From Thiodiazotropha sp040793985 (GTDB taxonomy: Bacteria > Pseudomonadota > Gammaproteobacteria > Chromatiales > Chromatiaceae), in NCBI GenBank assembly GCA_040793985.1, contig JBFNJI010000003.1, forward strand, positions 558,001-622,000: a DNA stretch of 64,000 nt, given 5' to 3'. How positions within the stretch are numbered: the first letter of the stretch is position 1; each line of letters opens with the position of its first letter. The notes under the pieces were generated by a model that was given only the letters and a program-made list of their open reading frames with translations, did no database searches and was not told the origin of the DNA. Below, piece by piece: positions 37,841 to 46,390 of this stretch. Made by a program: the position numbers and the translations under genes.

Positions 37841-38530
37841 TTACTGTCCGGACATCCCGCCCATGCCGCTCATGCCGGACATTCCGCCCATGCCGGACAT
37901 TCCGCCCATGCCGGACATTCCGCCCATGCCGGACATTCCGCCCATGCCGCTCATGCCGGACATCCCGCCCATGCCGCTCATGCCGCTCATGCCGCTCATG
38001 CCGCTCATGCCGGACATCCCACCCATGCCGCTCATGCCAACAGGATAGAGATGCACACCTTGTGGTGTCACTTTATAGGTGCCATACATACCGCTCATGC
38101 CGGACATACCGCCCATGCCACTCATGCCGGACATACCGCCCATGCCACTCATGCCGGACATACCGCCCATGCCACTCATGCCGGACATGCCGCCCATGCC
38201 ACTCATGCCGGACATACCGCCCATGCCACTCATGCCGGACATACCGCCCATGCCGCTCATGCCGGACATACCGCCCATGCCACTCATGCCGGACATGCCG
38301 CCCATGCCGGACATGCCGCTCATGCCGGACATACCACCCATGCCACTCATGCCGGACATACCGCCCATGCCGCTCATGCCGGACATACCGCCCATGCCGC
38401 TCATGCCGGACATCCCGTCCATGCCGCTCATGCCGGACATACCACTCATGCCGGATTGTTTATCCGCTAACGCAGTCGTTGCACCTGAGAGGGCCAGGGT
38501 AAAAGTAATGACTGTGGCCAGTTTATTCAT
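37841..38530 (-). CDS. Secreted methionine-glycine tripeptide-repeat protein
   Basis: 229 residues from the ATG at 38530 (MNKLATVITFTLALSG; signal peptide ending TALA). The mature chain is built of xGM tripeptides, x mostly Ser or Gly: 41 in a row (residues 26-148), a unique 16-residue insert YGTYKVTPQGVHLYPV, then a GM and 20 more, ending SGQ. So about 62 of the 206 mature residues are Met and no Cys is present. It cannot be a conventional fold; an extended or polyglycine-II-like surface, a metal (Cu/Ag) thioether ligand or an oxidant sink are possible. No homologue is recalled with certainty. Convergent msrA suggests the oxidant idea. Repeat number may vary between strains. Confidence 0.85.
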   Translation of the reverse strand: MNKLATVITFTLALSGATTALADKQSGMSGMSGMSGMDGMSGMSGMGGMSGMSGMGGMSGMSGMGGMSGMSGMSGMGGMSGMSGMGGMSGMSGMGGMSGMSGMGGMSGMSGMGGMSGMSGMGGMSGMSGMGGMSGMSGMGGMSGMSGMYGTYKVTPQGVHLYPVGMSGMGGMSGMSGMSGMSGMSGMGGMSGMSGMGGMSGMGGMSGMGGMSGMGGMSGMSGMGGMSGQ

Positions 38531-39168
38531 GATCCAATCTCCAACTAAATAGTTTTTAATTTCCAGGTTTTTGATTTGTCTAAGTCTAATCGTTAAACCT
38601 GTGTGCAATTAATGCACCAGCGGTGGAGTTGAGCCGTGATTGGTCGATGAAAAAAACGCTATCTCTATGTTTCTTGGTTATTTTTCCCCTAGAGAGCGGT
38701 AGCGTAGAGTGTGGGTCACATGGGGTTGGAGGGAGCAGCCTGGTAGTAAGACTGGACAGAATGGCAGCTCAACTCTCTTTTCCTGACAAAGTGACAGATT
38801 ATGGATGAGACTCACATCCGGGTGCCTATCCTATGCAACGCTCCATCAACCGTGATGCTTGAAAGAAGCGGGGCTATACCCGGAATCTGTTGTCAGTGGT
38901 TTATGTGATTTATATACAGATCGATTCTAGCCCTGTCTGGATTCTTTTCTGTACCTGCTCATTTCCTCAGCAAACTGAGTTCGGTTGTGAGTATGGACCC
39001 TGACGTTTCTCGGAAAAGCCGCGCTAACGATGGGAAATGGTTATGTGGGATGTCAAGGGACAATAAGACCAGGATAAACCGGATCAGGGAATACACTCAT
39101 CAGGGTTGAAATAACAAGACACTGTCGAGGCTTTTATTCTGCGAGACTGCGGGAGTCTCCGGCTCGCT
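38531..39168. other. Intergenic region with a doubtful short ORF
   Basis: About 640 bases upstream of the Met-rich gene. A 53-codon plus-strand ORF at 38647-38808 (MKKTLSLCFLVIFPLES) has a signal-like start but no ribosome site and no recognised family; I do not annotate it as a gene. Nothing else is visible. Confidence 0.4.
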
Positions 39169-39972
39169 TCACTCTACAGGGCGTTCCCTCCGGGTAACCA
39201 GGTCACGATAAGCGTGCCAGGTGCCATGGGCAGCCAGGGGAAATCCGATAATAAAGCCAAGGAACGCTGTCATGAAACAGGCATATATGATTGTGACAAG
39301 CATTCCTCCCCACAACAGCATTGAAACCATGTTGTAGCGAACCGCGGCCAAGCTGGTGCGTATGGCGGATATGAAGTTGACGGGACGATCCATGAGCATG
39401 GGGATGGAGACAGCACTCAGGGCAAATACCGCTATGGCCAGTATTCCACCAACGAAGGTTCCAACAGCGAGTATCTGGAGGCCCTCCCAGGAACCCAGCA
39501 CAACCGATATGTATCCTTGCCAATCCGCGGGTATTTCGCCGTCATAGAAGGAGAAGAATATCAGCCTGGCGACAATAAACCAGACAAAGAAACTTACGAG
39601 CAGTACCAACCCCATGCTGAATACCTGCAGGCTGTTTCGGGTCCAGGCGAGGCTCGCAACTTTTAGACTGGAGGTCTTGTCAAGCTCAAGTTGCTGGCTG
39701 ATTGAGTAGGGGCCTATACCGATAAACGGTGCGATCAGCAGAAAACCGGCGAGTAACGGTAGAAGCAGGTAATAGTTGCCGGAGACGATGACGCCGAGGG
39801 AAATGACAATGCTCAGCAGGGTTAGACTGATACCGAAGAACAGGCTCTGGGCCGGTACTCGTTGCATATCTTTCCAAGCCGCTACCAGCCACTGCCAGAC
39901 CTGCTCCGTTGGTATCTCATATATGCCGATATTTTCCGTTGAGTTTATTTTGAGTGTGTAAACTTGTTTCAT
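39169..39972 (-). CDS. DUF2189 membrane protein
   Basis: 267 residues from the ATG at 39972 (MKQVYTLKINSTENIGIYEIP). About six transmembrane helices (for example SLFFGISLTLLSIVISLGVIV, VFSMGLVLLVSFFVWFIVARLIF, IYACFMTAFLGFIIGFPLAA). The conserved FIGIGPYSISQQLE motif and the C-terminal LAAHGTWHAYRDLV identify DUF2189, a family of inner-membrane proteins of unknown function. Single gene. Confidence 0.9.
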   Translation of the reverse strand: MKQVYTLKINSTENIGIYEIPTEQVWQWLVAAWKDMQRVPAQSLFFGISLTLLSIVISLGVIVSGNYYLLLPLLAGFLLIAPFIGIGPYSISQQLELDKTSSLKVASLAWTRNSLQVFSMGLVLLVSFFVWFIVARLIFFSFYDGEIPADWQGYISVVLGSWEGLQILAVGTFVGGILAIAVFALSAVSIPMLMDRPVNFISAIRTSLAAVRYNMVSMLLWGGMLVTIIYACFMTAFLGFIIGFPLAAHGTWHAYRDLVTRRERPVE

Positions 39973-40408
39973 GATCAAACCATAAAGAGCCTGTGGTCAG
40001 TATGCGATCAACCGAGAATAGCAGAAATGGTTGATCATTGAATAGTTGCATTTGAGCATCTTACGAAGATCTTGAGATGCCATAGTGTAAATATTTCTGG
40101 CCCGGGATTTGCATCGGCGGCGGTTGGTTCTTACAGGGTGCCTGGATAGTGATGGGGCGGTGGTTATTCATCAGTGTTGAGCTTGTTTTTCAGGCGTTTG
40201 GCGGCCTGTGATGGACTAAGGGCTGATTATCGCCAAGGGGAACGCTATGTCCTGCAGAGGCGATATCGTGTGGTATGAGCAGGCGCTGATTGAATGACGG
40301 GGACACCACTGCTTGGTTGCCTGCAACCAAGCAAGTCATTCGATAGGTGTTTCTCCTAAGACTGCCAGCAATATGCCTCTGCTCCGATACTGGGCTGCGA
40401 GAAGCCGG
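39973..40408. other. Intergenic region with a strong hairpin
   Basis: About 440 bases. The only marked structure is a perfect 11-base inverted repeat at 40310-40333 (TGCTTGGTTGC, two bases, GCAACCAAGCA), about 75 bases downstream of the broken diguanylate cyclase gene and possibly its terminator, without a T-tract. No gene supported. Confidence 0.5.
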
Positions 40409-40915
40409 TCAGTTGCTACGGTTGTCCACCACCACCCGGTTTCTGCCTTGTTGCTTGGCCTTGTAGAGGCAGTGATCCGCCCGCTTCATCAGGCCCTCCT
40501 GGGTATCCCCTTCAATTCCATAAGCAATGCCGAAGCTGGCAGTGACCTGAGCAGCTTCTCCAAAATCGTGCAGTTCGATCGTTGCTCTTAGGCGTTCGGC
40601 GTTTTTTATTGCCTGATCGAGACCTACATCCGGCATTACGATGATGAACTCTTCACCACCCCAGCGTCCAATGAAATCCTGCACCCGAGTGCATTGTTTA
40701 AGGATGGTGGAGAACTCGCGTAAAACGTGGTCGCCAGTAAGGTGACCGTATTTGTCATTGATGGACTTGAAGTGATCAATGTCTGCGAGAATTATAACCA
40801 GTTGCCGGGAGTTCTCACTGGTGTGTACTAATTGCCGTCGCAGGTATTCGTCGCTGTGGGTACGATTGCTAAGTTGGGTGAGCTTGTCGGTTATTGATAT
40901 TTTCTGGACTGAGTG
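40409..40915 (-). pseudogene. Diguanylate cyclase (GGDEF) gene, 5' part lost
   Basis: From KISITDKLTQLSNRTHSDEYL to the end, this is a complete GGDEF domain with intact RWGGEEF, LADIDHFKSINDKYGH and the TASFGIA strand. The homology stops abruptly at about 40905-40920. The remaining frame upstream (to 40969) is only the antisense of a porin sequence and gives an implausible N-terminus MTHQFHFPGHRTG. The sensory or membrane part of the original protein is gone, so I call it a truncated remnant. It might still be translated as a short cytosolic GGDEF protein. Confidence 0.7.
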
Positions 40916-41787
40916 CTTTTCTGCAAGGCTCCCTGTTCTATGACCAGGAAAATGAAATTGATGAGTCACTGGACTGGGCCTACCTAAGATACGATCCGGG
41001 CAATAACTACGATTTACGCATCGGTAAATTTTTGATTCCCTTTCTGCAGGGAACAGAGCTAAAAAGTGTTAGTTATTCACGCCTCTGGGCTCGTCCACTG
41101 GTGCCCGGTTCCGGTGCGGGTGGTTTCGTCGAGAATCGAGGGATGGAGCTTATAAAACGCATACCATTGGATGATTCGTATCTCAGTCTGCAATTCAGTA
41201 TTGGAGAACCCGAGCATCATCACAGGACGGTAGACGGTCGGCGACTAGGCCTGGTTGCGATTCAGTATGAAATGAGCGATTTCTGGCTGAGAGCTGCGCT
41301 GTTGCATGCAGACTATCAAGTGTTCACCCCGCTGGGTCAGGTTATTGACGATAAAGTCAGGGCGAACATGTACAGCATCGAAACCGAAATTCGGCTTTAT
41401 GATTATGTAGTCAATGCCGGGTTTAGCGATTCTGACGTTGATAGCAGCCCGGATGATAAGTTGGTCTACCTGTCTGTAGCTCATCCGATAGGTCAATTTA
41501 CACCTTATATTTTTACCGCACGCACAAGCAGACAATTTGAGGCCGTTGTACCCACTGCGCCGCCGATTTCAGCGCCCCCTCCACCTCGCGATGGGCCGCC
41601 ACCACTACGGATAGGAGACAGTGATCACGAGACCTTGGGTATTGGTTTCCGCTATGATCTTGGAGGAAACTATGCGATAAAAGCCCAAGTTGAACGCATT
41701 GATACTGTCGATGAATCAGGCCCGCAACCTGGGCGTGTGGAGAGTGAAGCAAACGTTTTCACTGTTTTGCTGGAAGGGACCTTCTGA
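40912..41787 (+). pseudogene. Outer-membrane porin-like gene, 5' part lost
   Basis: The frame reads FLQGSLFYDQENEIDESLDWAYLRYDPGN... then alternating beta strands, ending in an aromatic-acidic terminal strand (EANVFTVLLEGTF, terminal Phe as in outer-membrane proteins). Signal peptide and the first strands are missing: the only in-frame start is a TTG at 40894 inside the neighbouring GGDEF sequence. The remaining 290 residues cover most of the barrel. The stop overlaps the next start by one base (TGATG), so the two genes were an operon. Confidence 0.65.
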
Positions 41788-42206
41788 TGAAACAGTTGAT
41801 TCTTTCCCTATTGCTATTCCATGTATCGCTGCTCCACGCCGAAATTGCAGTCGTGGTGTCGGCAGATTTACCGATCAAATCTCTCAGTAAACAACAGATC
41901 TCGAACCTGTTTCTGTCCAAAACCAATCGTTTGGACGACGGCAAAAAAGCGATTCTGATCGAAAGTCGCGATAATCGATTGCATGATGCGTTCTACCGTC
42001 TTATCTCAAACAAAACGCCTACCCAGCTCAAATCCTACTGGACCACGCTGATTTTTACTGGCAAGGGCAAACCGCCGAGATCCTTCTCCAGTAAACAGGA
42101 GATGATTGAGTACATGAAGCGTCATGCAACTGCAATTACCTATTTGGACAGTAGTGAAATCACTTCCGAGATGAGAGTGATTCTGCGATTCACTCTGCCG
42201 GACTGA
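41787..42206 (+). CDS. Short PstS-like periplasmic substrate-binding protein
   Basis: 139 residues. Signal peptide ending SLLHA|E. The mature part EIAVVVSADLPIKSLSKQQISNLFLSKTNRLDDGKKAILIE is the N-lobe pattern of PstS/PBP-like proteins, and FTGKGKPPRSFSSKQEMIEYMKRHATAITYLDSSE follows. It is about half the length of true PstS, as in the short family often encoded beside porins. Overlaps the broken porin gene by one base, so its transcription may have lost its promoter with the rearrangement upstream. Confidence 0.8.
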   Translation: MKQLILSLLLFHVSLLHAEIAVVVSADLPIKSLSKQQISNLFLSKTNRLDDGKKAILIESRDNRLHDAFYRLISNKTPTQLKSYWTTLIFTGKGKPPRSFSSKQEMIEYMKRHATAITYLDSSEITSEMRVILRFTLPD

Positions 42207-42217
42207 AGCCTTGCAAA

Positions 42218-42523
42218 TTATTGATCATTGTCACGGGAACACTGCCAGTCCCACGACTCTAATTTCTTAATGAACTCAACAGCTTTCCGTTCGCAATAAT
42301 TATCATCGTTATCCGCCGTCCACAAGGTGCGTGGCATTACATTTTCCATTGGCTTGGTATAGTAGACTTTACAGGGTAGCCTGGCGGGTTCATTTGGATA
42401 AAAGATAACCACATTCCTTGTTAGTTCAGCCTTGTGACAAGTCCATGAATTCGCAAAACTCACAGATGGCAACACAAGAATAGATAGTAGAAGCATCCAT
42501 GGTTTGTACGTTAGATTCTCCAT
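42218..42523 (-). CDS. Small exported hypothetical protein
   Basis: 101 residues from the ATG at 42523 with GGGGAG upstream. Signal peptide ends VSFA|N. The mature part has NSWTCHKAELTRNVVIFYPNEPARLPCKVYY and ends WDWQC, with four cysteines. A conserved-looking small periplasmic protein; no family recognised. Its stop is 11 bases from the convergent substrate-binding protein gene. Confidence 0.65.
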   Translation of the reverse strand: MENLTYKPWMLLLSILVLPSVSFANSWTCHKAELTRNVVIFYPNEPARLPCKVYYTKPMENVMPRTLWTADNDDNYCERKAVEFIKKLESWDWQCSRDNDQ

Positions 42524-42972
42524 GACATCTCCCCAGCTACAATCGAATATAGGCCCTTTCCTAGTATATATCAGTGTCTGAGCATATTTGCCTATTTCAG
42601 TGAGAGTTGTCGCCGGCGTCACCTTTTGCCTTGGTTCCCGATTGCCATTTCAAGCGTTGTATGGGTGAAACTCCCTTCCTGGTACGGGTGCTCCATTTGA
42701 CCGGTTTTCTTTAGTAGAGCTCGATCGGTGAGGTAACCAACAAGGTGTCAGTATTCACCCGCCTATTAGCTTGAGTATTCAGTTTCAAACCAAGCATTCT
42801 TGAAAGGTAGTGATTGCTTGATCCATCTTAACCCCTCTCAAATAATGTTGAATCCGATATCTGTCTACTGCGCATATTGTTGTGACAGGAGTTTCCCGAA
42901 TTGATACGGCAGAAGGTCTCCGGTCGTAGTTTTATTATTCACAACATGCTCAAAACGTAGGAGGATACTTAA
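42524..42972. other. Intergenic region without a gene
   Basis: About 450 bases between divergent small exported proteins. No ORF with family features, no hairpin with a T-tract. The GGAGGA site of the next gene is at its end. Confidence 0.5.
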
Positions 42973-43407
42973 ATGAAGGTCCAGTTACCTAGAAGGATTA
43001 AAATGGCATTGTCGCTGGCAGCCATCTTATCCGCACCAATGTGGGTTCACGCTGAAATATTCACCGGTACGATCAATGGCCATGAGTGCGCACACAACGG
43101 TACTACCTGCCCAGCTGAGAAACTTGATCCGCATATCGCGCTCGAGTCCGATTTTGTTTTGATGGTGGGTGAGGGTGATTACTTTTTCATGCCGAACCTG
43201 TCAAGAGATATCAAGGTCAGATACGTTCTTGACACCGTGCAGGTTAAGGGCGAAAAACACCCGCGATTCAACTCCATCAAGGTCGATGAGTTTCTCGTCA
43301 AGAAGGGTGGGAAGTATGTCAGCGTTTGGACGCGGAAGCAGGCGGATTTTGAATATGAAGCCCTCTACAGAGATGGATTGGCCTTTCCTGGACAGAAAGC
43401 CTATTAA
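42973..43407 (+). CDS. Exported hypothetical protein
   Basis: 144 residues, GGAGGA upstream. A signal peptide ends WVHA|E. The mature 115 residues start EIFTGTINGHECAHNGTTCPAEKLDPHIALESDFVLMVGEG and continue as beta strands with no further Cys. CAHNGTTCP probably forms a disulfide. No family recognised; the N-terminal IFTGTINGHECA motif suggests a small OB-like or copper-site protein, which I cannot confirm. A hairpin and a TlpA-like gene follow. Confidence 0.65.
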   Translation: MKVQLPRRIKMALSLAAILSAPMWVHAEIFTGTINGHECAHNGTTCPAEKLDPHIALESDFVLMVGEGDYFFMPNLSRDIKVRYVLDTVQVKGEKHPRFNSIKVDEFLVKKGGKYVSVWTRKQADFEYEALYRDGLAFPGQKAY

Positions 43408-43443
43408 GCCAATCACATAAGCTAGTCCAAGGTGGTATTGACA

Positions 43444-43470
43444 CTGGGTTCAGTGACTTGCTGAACCCAG
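43444..43470 (+). repeat. Perfect 10-base hairpin ahead of the TlpA-like gene
   Basis: CTGGGTTCAG and CTGAACCCAG flank a 7-base loop, 24 bases before the ATG at 43495. There is no T-tract on either strand, so it may be an mRNA-processing or attenuation structure and not a terminator. Confidence 0.45.
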
Positions 43471-43494
43471 AAAAAAATTGTCGGTGGGGGGTGC

Positions 43495-44034
43495 ATGAAA
43501 GCCACAACACTGCTTACACTCTGTCTTTTACTTCTATCAACCGGCTCATGGTCTGCCGGGTTGGGTATGCGTGTCTACACAGACCCGAAAGCCGCACCGG
43601 ACTTTTCCCTGGCCGGTAGGACGGGGCGGATTTACCAGGAGTCAGATTACAGGGAAAGATCTTACATAATCAGCTTTTGGGCGACTTGGTGTGTGCCATG
43701 TATTAAAGAGCTACCGGATCTGCAGCGAGCGGCAGCTATTCTTGACGAAGAGAATATCACCGTTCTTACCGTCAACAGCGGTGAAAGCCTTGAGGTCATC
43801 GAAGGGTTCCTGGCGAAACGTCAATTTACACTTCCCGTGCTCTTGGACCAGGATTCAAGCACCCTACGGCAATGGCAGGTGCTGGCGCTCCCTACCTCAT
43901 ATATCGTCAATGCAGAGGGATTGGTTGTTGCTCGTGTGGTGGGCGGTATAGATTGGGATGAGCAATCGATACTGACACATGTGCGTTCCTTAGTGAAAAG
44001 GGTGAAAAGGGGGTCAGAGAACAATTTCTTCTAA
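43495..44034 (+). CDS. TlpA/ResA-like periplasmic thioredoxin
   Basis: 179 residues. Signal peptide ending GSWSA. Thioredoxin fold with active site WATWCVPCIKELPDLQ (CVPC at 66-69), then the central strands NITVLTVN and LPVLLDQD and the cis-Pro LALPTSYIVN. TlpA/ResA proteins reduce disulfides of apocytochromes or other exported proteins, which fits the many c-type cytochromes here. The last residues RGSENNFF and the stop codon come from the end of the RAYT element (44010), so the native C-terminus has been replaced. Confidence 0.9.
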   Translation: MKATTLLTLCLLLLSTGSWSAGLGMRVYTDPKAAPDFSLAGRTGRIYQESDYRERSYIISFWATWCVPCIKELPDLQRAAAILDEENITVLTVNSGESLEVIEGFLAKRQFTLPVLLDQDSSTLRQWQVLALPTSYIVNAEGLVVARVVGGIDWDEQSILTHVRSLVKRVKRGSENNFF

Positions 44035-44848
44035 TATAGGCTAGCCATAGGCAGAGTAAACCGCTGCTTCCTCTTCAATCTTTGGTCTCCCGGGCCTTCC
44101 CATCCGTGTTCGTCGGTTCGTTACTTTTTCAACCCTGTCTTTGAACCAGGAACGCCCCAGGACCAGCTCGTGATTCAAGGCGTCACGAATCTCATGCAAG
44201 ACAGTACCATCCATCCGATGTATAAATAGCGCTCGATAGGCAGCTTGCCGTTGCTCTGGAGAATCACCAAGTGCCAGATACGATGGATGGTGTTTCAGCA
44301 AACAGCTTTTCTTGTCAAGTGCATTCGGGCCATGGCTCGACCATCTGTAGTCACTGGGTTGACTCACCATATTGGCTCGGACTGGATTTAATTCGATATA
44401 GCGCATGCAAGTGAGCAAATAGTGGTCACTGTCGATCAAGCTTGATTTATAACGCCCTTCCCATAGGGTGCCTGTTCGCTGATATTTGTGATTGATATAC
44501 CGCACGTATCGTCTGCCCAATGCCTGCATGCAATTGGATATCCCGTGCTCCTGTATTGGTGTTATTAACAGATGAACATGATTGGTCATGAGGACATAGG
44601 CATGCACAAGGCAGTTATATTTTTCAGCAGCAGCTGTTAAATCATCAAGATAGCGTTGGTAATCTTGCTCCTCGAAAAAGCAGGGTTCTCTGTTATTACC
44701 ACGTTGAATAACGTGTTGTGGAATACCGATGAGATTGAATCGGGGCTTTCGTGGCATGGTCGCATATCCTTATGCTGTTCCATTTGGGTTTATCGGATCA
44801 GAATCAAACAACAATAACAAGTATTAGAGAAAATTGTTCTCTGACCCC
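44010..44848. mobile_element. RAYT-type transposable element, copy 1
   Basis: 839 bases with imperfect inverted ends: GGGTCAGAGAACAATTT on the left and the same 17 bases on the opposite strand on the right, followed by near-matching CTAATA. It contains one Y1-type transposase gene. It sits between convergent genes, its left end inside the TlpA-like CDS and its right end 2 bases from the stop of the dehydrogenase gene. No target duplication seen, as expected for HUH enzymes. Confidence 0.8.
44041..44757 (-). CDS. REP-associated tyrosine (Y1/HUH) transposase, copy 1
   Basis: 238 residues. HUH motif LMTNHVHLLITP (about 57-68) and the catalytic Tyr in SDHYLLTCMRYIELNPVRA. N-terminus MPRKPRFNLIGIPQHVIQRGNNR is the classic RAYT beginning. 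It is single-stranded-DNA strand-transfer machinery. Compared with copy 2, the first 137 residues are identical and 12 substitutions fall in the rest. Basic C-terminus RTRMGRPGRPK. Confidence 0.93.
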   Translation of the reverse strand: MPRKPRFNLIGIPQHVIQRGNNREPCFFEEQDYQRYLDDLTAAAEKYNCLVHAYVLMTNHVHLLITPIQEHGISNCMQALGRRYVRYINHKYQRTGTLWEGRYKSSLIDSDHYLLTCMRYIELNPVRANMVSQPSDYRWSSHGPNALDKKSCLLKHHPSYLALGDSPEQRQAAYRALFIHRMDGTVLHEIRDALNHELVLGRSWFKDRVEKVTNRRTRMGRPGRPKIEEEAAVYSAYG

Positions 44849-44850
44849 GT

Positions 44851-45942
44851 TTAGTGGTTTAGAAATATAGGTACTGAACTGCGTGTTTGGCCCCGTGATA
44901 TTGGGAAGCGCTGCTTACCTTTACAGCCGATCACGTCCATGGGATTGGCCGCCAGGGATAGATCCTTGACCGTAAAATAGTCGATGATGGACTGTGCCAG
45001 TTTTCGGGCCTGTTTGCGTTTGCTATCTGAATGGGGGAGACCGACGCTGGGAGCGATAAGGACATTACTGTGCTTGAGGAATGGTTGCACCCAATCCGGA
45101 AGTTTCTTCTCTTTAAGCTGATCGTAAGGTAGGGTGAAGGCAACCCCTTTGATGCGGTGCTCCTCAAGGGCATTCAGTAGGGATGATTCGTCGATGGTCC
45201 CACAGCGTGAAGTATTGACAATGAAGGGTTTTCGTTTTGCGAAGTAGAGTTCCTTGCCTTTGAACACCTTTGCCTCACCGGAAGTATGGATGCTGATTAC
45301 ATCTGAAGTTCTGAGTACCTCGCTTAGCTGGCTATAATCTATCACCGGTTTTTCGAGTGGGGATCTTTGATGGAAGTGTTCATACACTGCACGAAACCTG
45401 GTGTCATAGCCAATCACTTTCTGACAATGGGGACGAATTTTGGTAGCCAACACCTGTGCGACATTACCACAACCGATCAGGCCGACCACTAAATTTGCCA
45501 GTTCGAATCCGGACATCTCTTCCATTCCCAAATCATTGTAATCCCGCGCAACATGGGCCTTTTTGGATTCACGAGTGCGGAACGAGCGGCTGATGAGGGT
45601 AACCAGCAAGCGTACTGTAAGGTTCGCCACTTCCAGGCTGTTTCCGAATTCTAAGACTTTGACTAAGATGCCGTTGCGGGAAGCGTCTGCAACATCGATC
45701 TTGGTGATATCATCACCGAATACGCCGATTACTTTTAGATGCTTTCCCGCAGATTCGAGCATTTCAAAATTGATTGGAACATTGTTGCGTACAAATATGG
45801 CCGAGTAGTCACCAACCTCAAGCAGTGATTTGAGAATACGCTTGTTTTGAGTAATAGTATCGACCTTAAATTTGGCCTCAGTAAAGAGATCCACAACCAG
45901 AGGCGATAGTTCGCTGTCTATAAGTACGCGCCGATTTTTCAT
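44851..45942 (-). CDS. D-isomer-specific 2-hydroxyacid dehydrogenase-like protein
   Basis: 363 residues from the ATG at 45942, after GGAGGGGACGG. N-terminal flavodoxin-like part and a Rossmann domain GLIGCGNVAQVLA (about 160). The NAD-dependent 2-hydroxyacid family is clear (VNTSRCGTIDE keeps the catalytic Arg). However, the loop that normally ends in the catalytic His reads APSVGLPHSD, with Ser where His usually stands, and the Glu site reads FTLPYDQLKEKK. Catalysis of the usual type is therefore doubtful. The nearest relatives would be 3-phosphoglycerate or erythronate-4-phosphate dehydrogenase types. The stop codon lies beside the transposon end. Confidence 0.8.
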   Translation of the reverse strand: MKNRRVLIDSELSPLVVDLFTEAKFKVDTITQNKRILKSLLEVGDYSAIFVRNNVPINFEMLESAGKHLKVIGVFGDDITKIDVADASRNGILVKVLEFGNSLEVANLTVRLLVTLISRSFRTRESKKAHVARDYNDLGMEEMSGFELANLVVGLIGCGNVAQVLATKIRPHCQKVIGYDTRFRAVYEHFHQRSPLEKPVIDYSQLSEVLRTSDVISIHTSGEAKVFKGKELYFAKRKPFIVNTSRCGTIDESSLLNALEEHRIKGVAFTLPYDQLKEKKLPDWVQPFLKHSNVLIAPSVGLPHSDSKRKQARKLAQSIIDYFTVKDLSLAANPMDVIGCKGKQRFPISRGQTRSSVPIFLNH

Positions 45943-46390
45943 CCGTCCCCTCCAACACGATGTTGTCATATCTGACTGGTCAGCTGCACGGTTATCTTCT
46001 GGAACACGGATTTGAAGCGTAAGCCAGTCTACTGTTGTTTATTATAAAATGTCCATATACAGGTGATTTCGGAATAATATAGTAGTCATGGATAAATGAA
46101 TCTATTATTTTTTTATTCAGAGATCAAAAGAATTCTAATATATATAGTCTATGAGATAGAGGTTAAGAGGGTATCTAACTGGAAATGGTATCTGTATATC
46201 GCTTAATGGAGTTTCGTACTGTTCGGTTGAAAGTTGCCGATATTTCAAGCTTTTTTCCTAATCGCCAGGCATCGTTCTTCTATCAAAATTTACTCTGGGT
46301 GGAAAATGAACTGATCCCAACTGCCTATGATTTGCTCAACTTATAATAGTTCTAAATCGCGACAAGCTCCTTTTTACTATTCTAGGATAA
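45943..46390. other. AT-rich intergenic region without a gene
   Basis: About 450 bases between the dehydrogenase gene and the decayed RAYT copy. Contains long A/T runs and no supported ORF. Probably the promoter side of the dehydrogenase gene plus old element debris. Confidence 0.5.

Noticed and set aside
37841..38552. Possible CRISPR or satellite array
   Set aside because: The repetition follows codons (xGM) of one continuous minus-strand ORF with a signal peptide and has no spacers.
38647..38808. 53-residue exported peptide
   Set aside because: Signal-like start but no ribosome site, no family and an isolated position.
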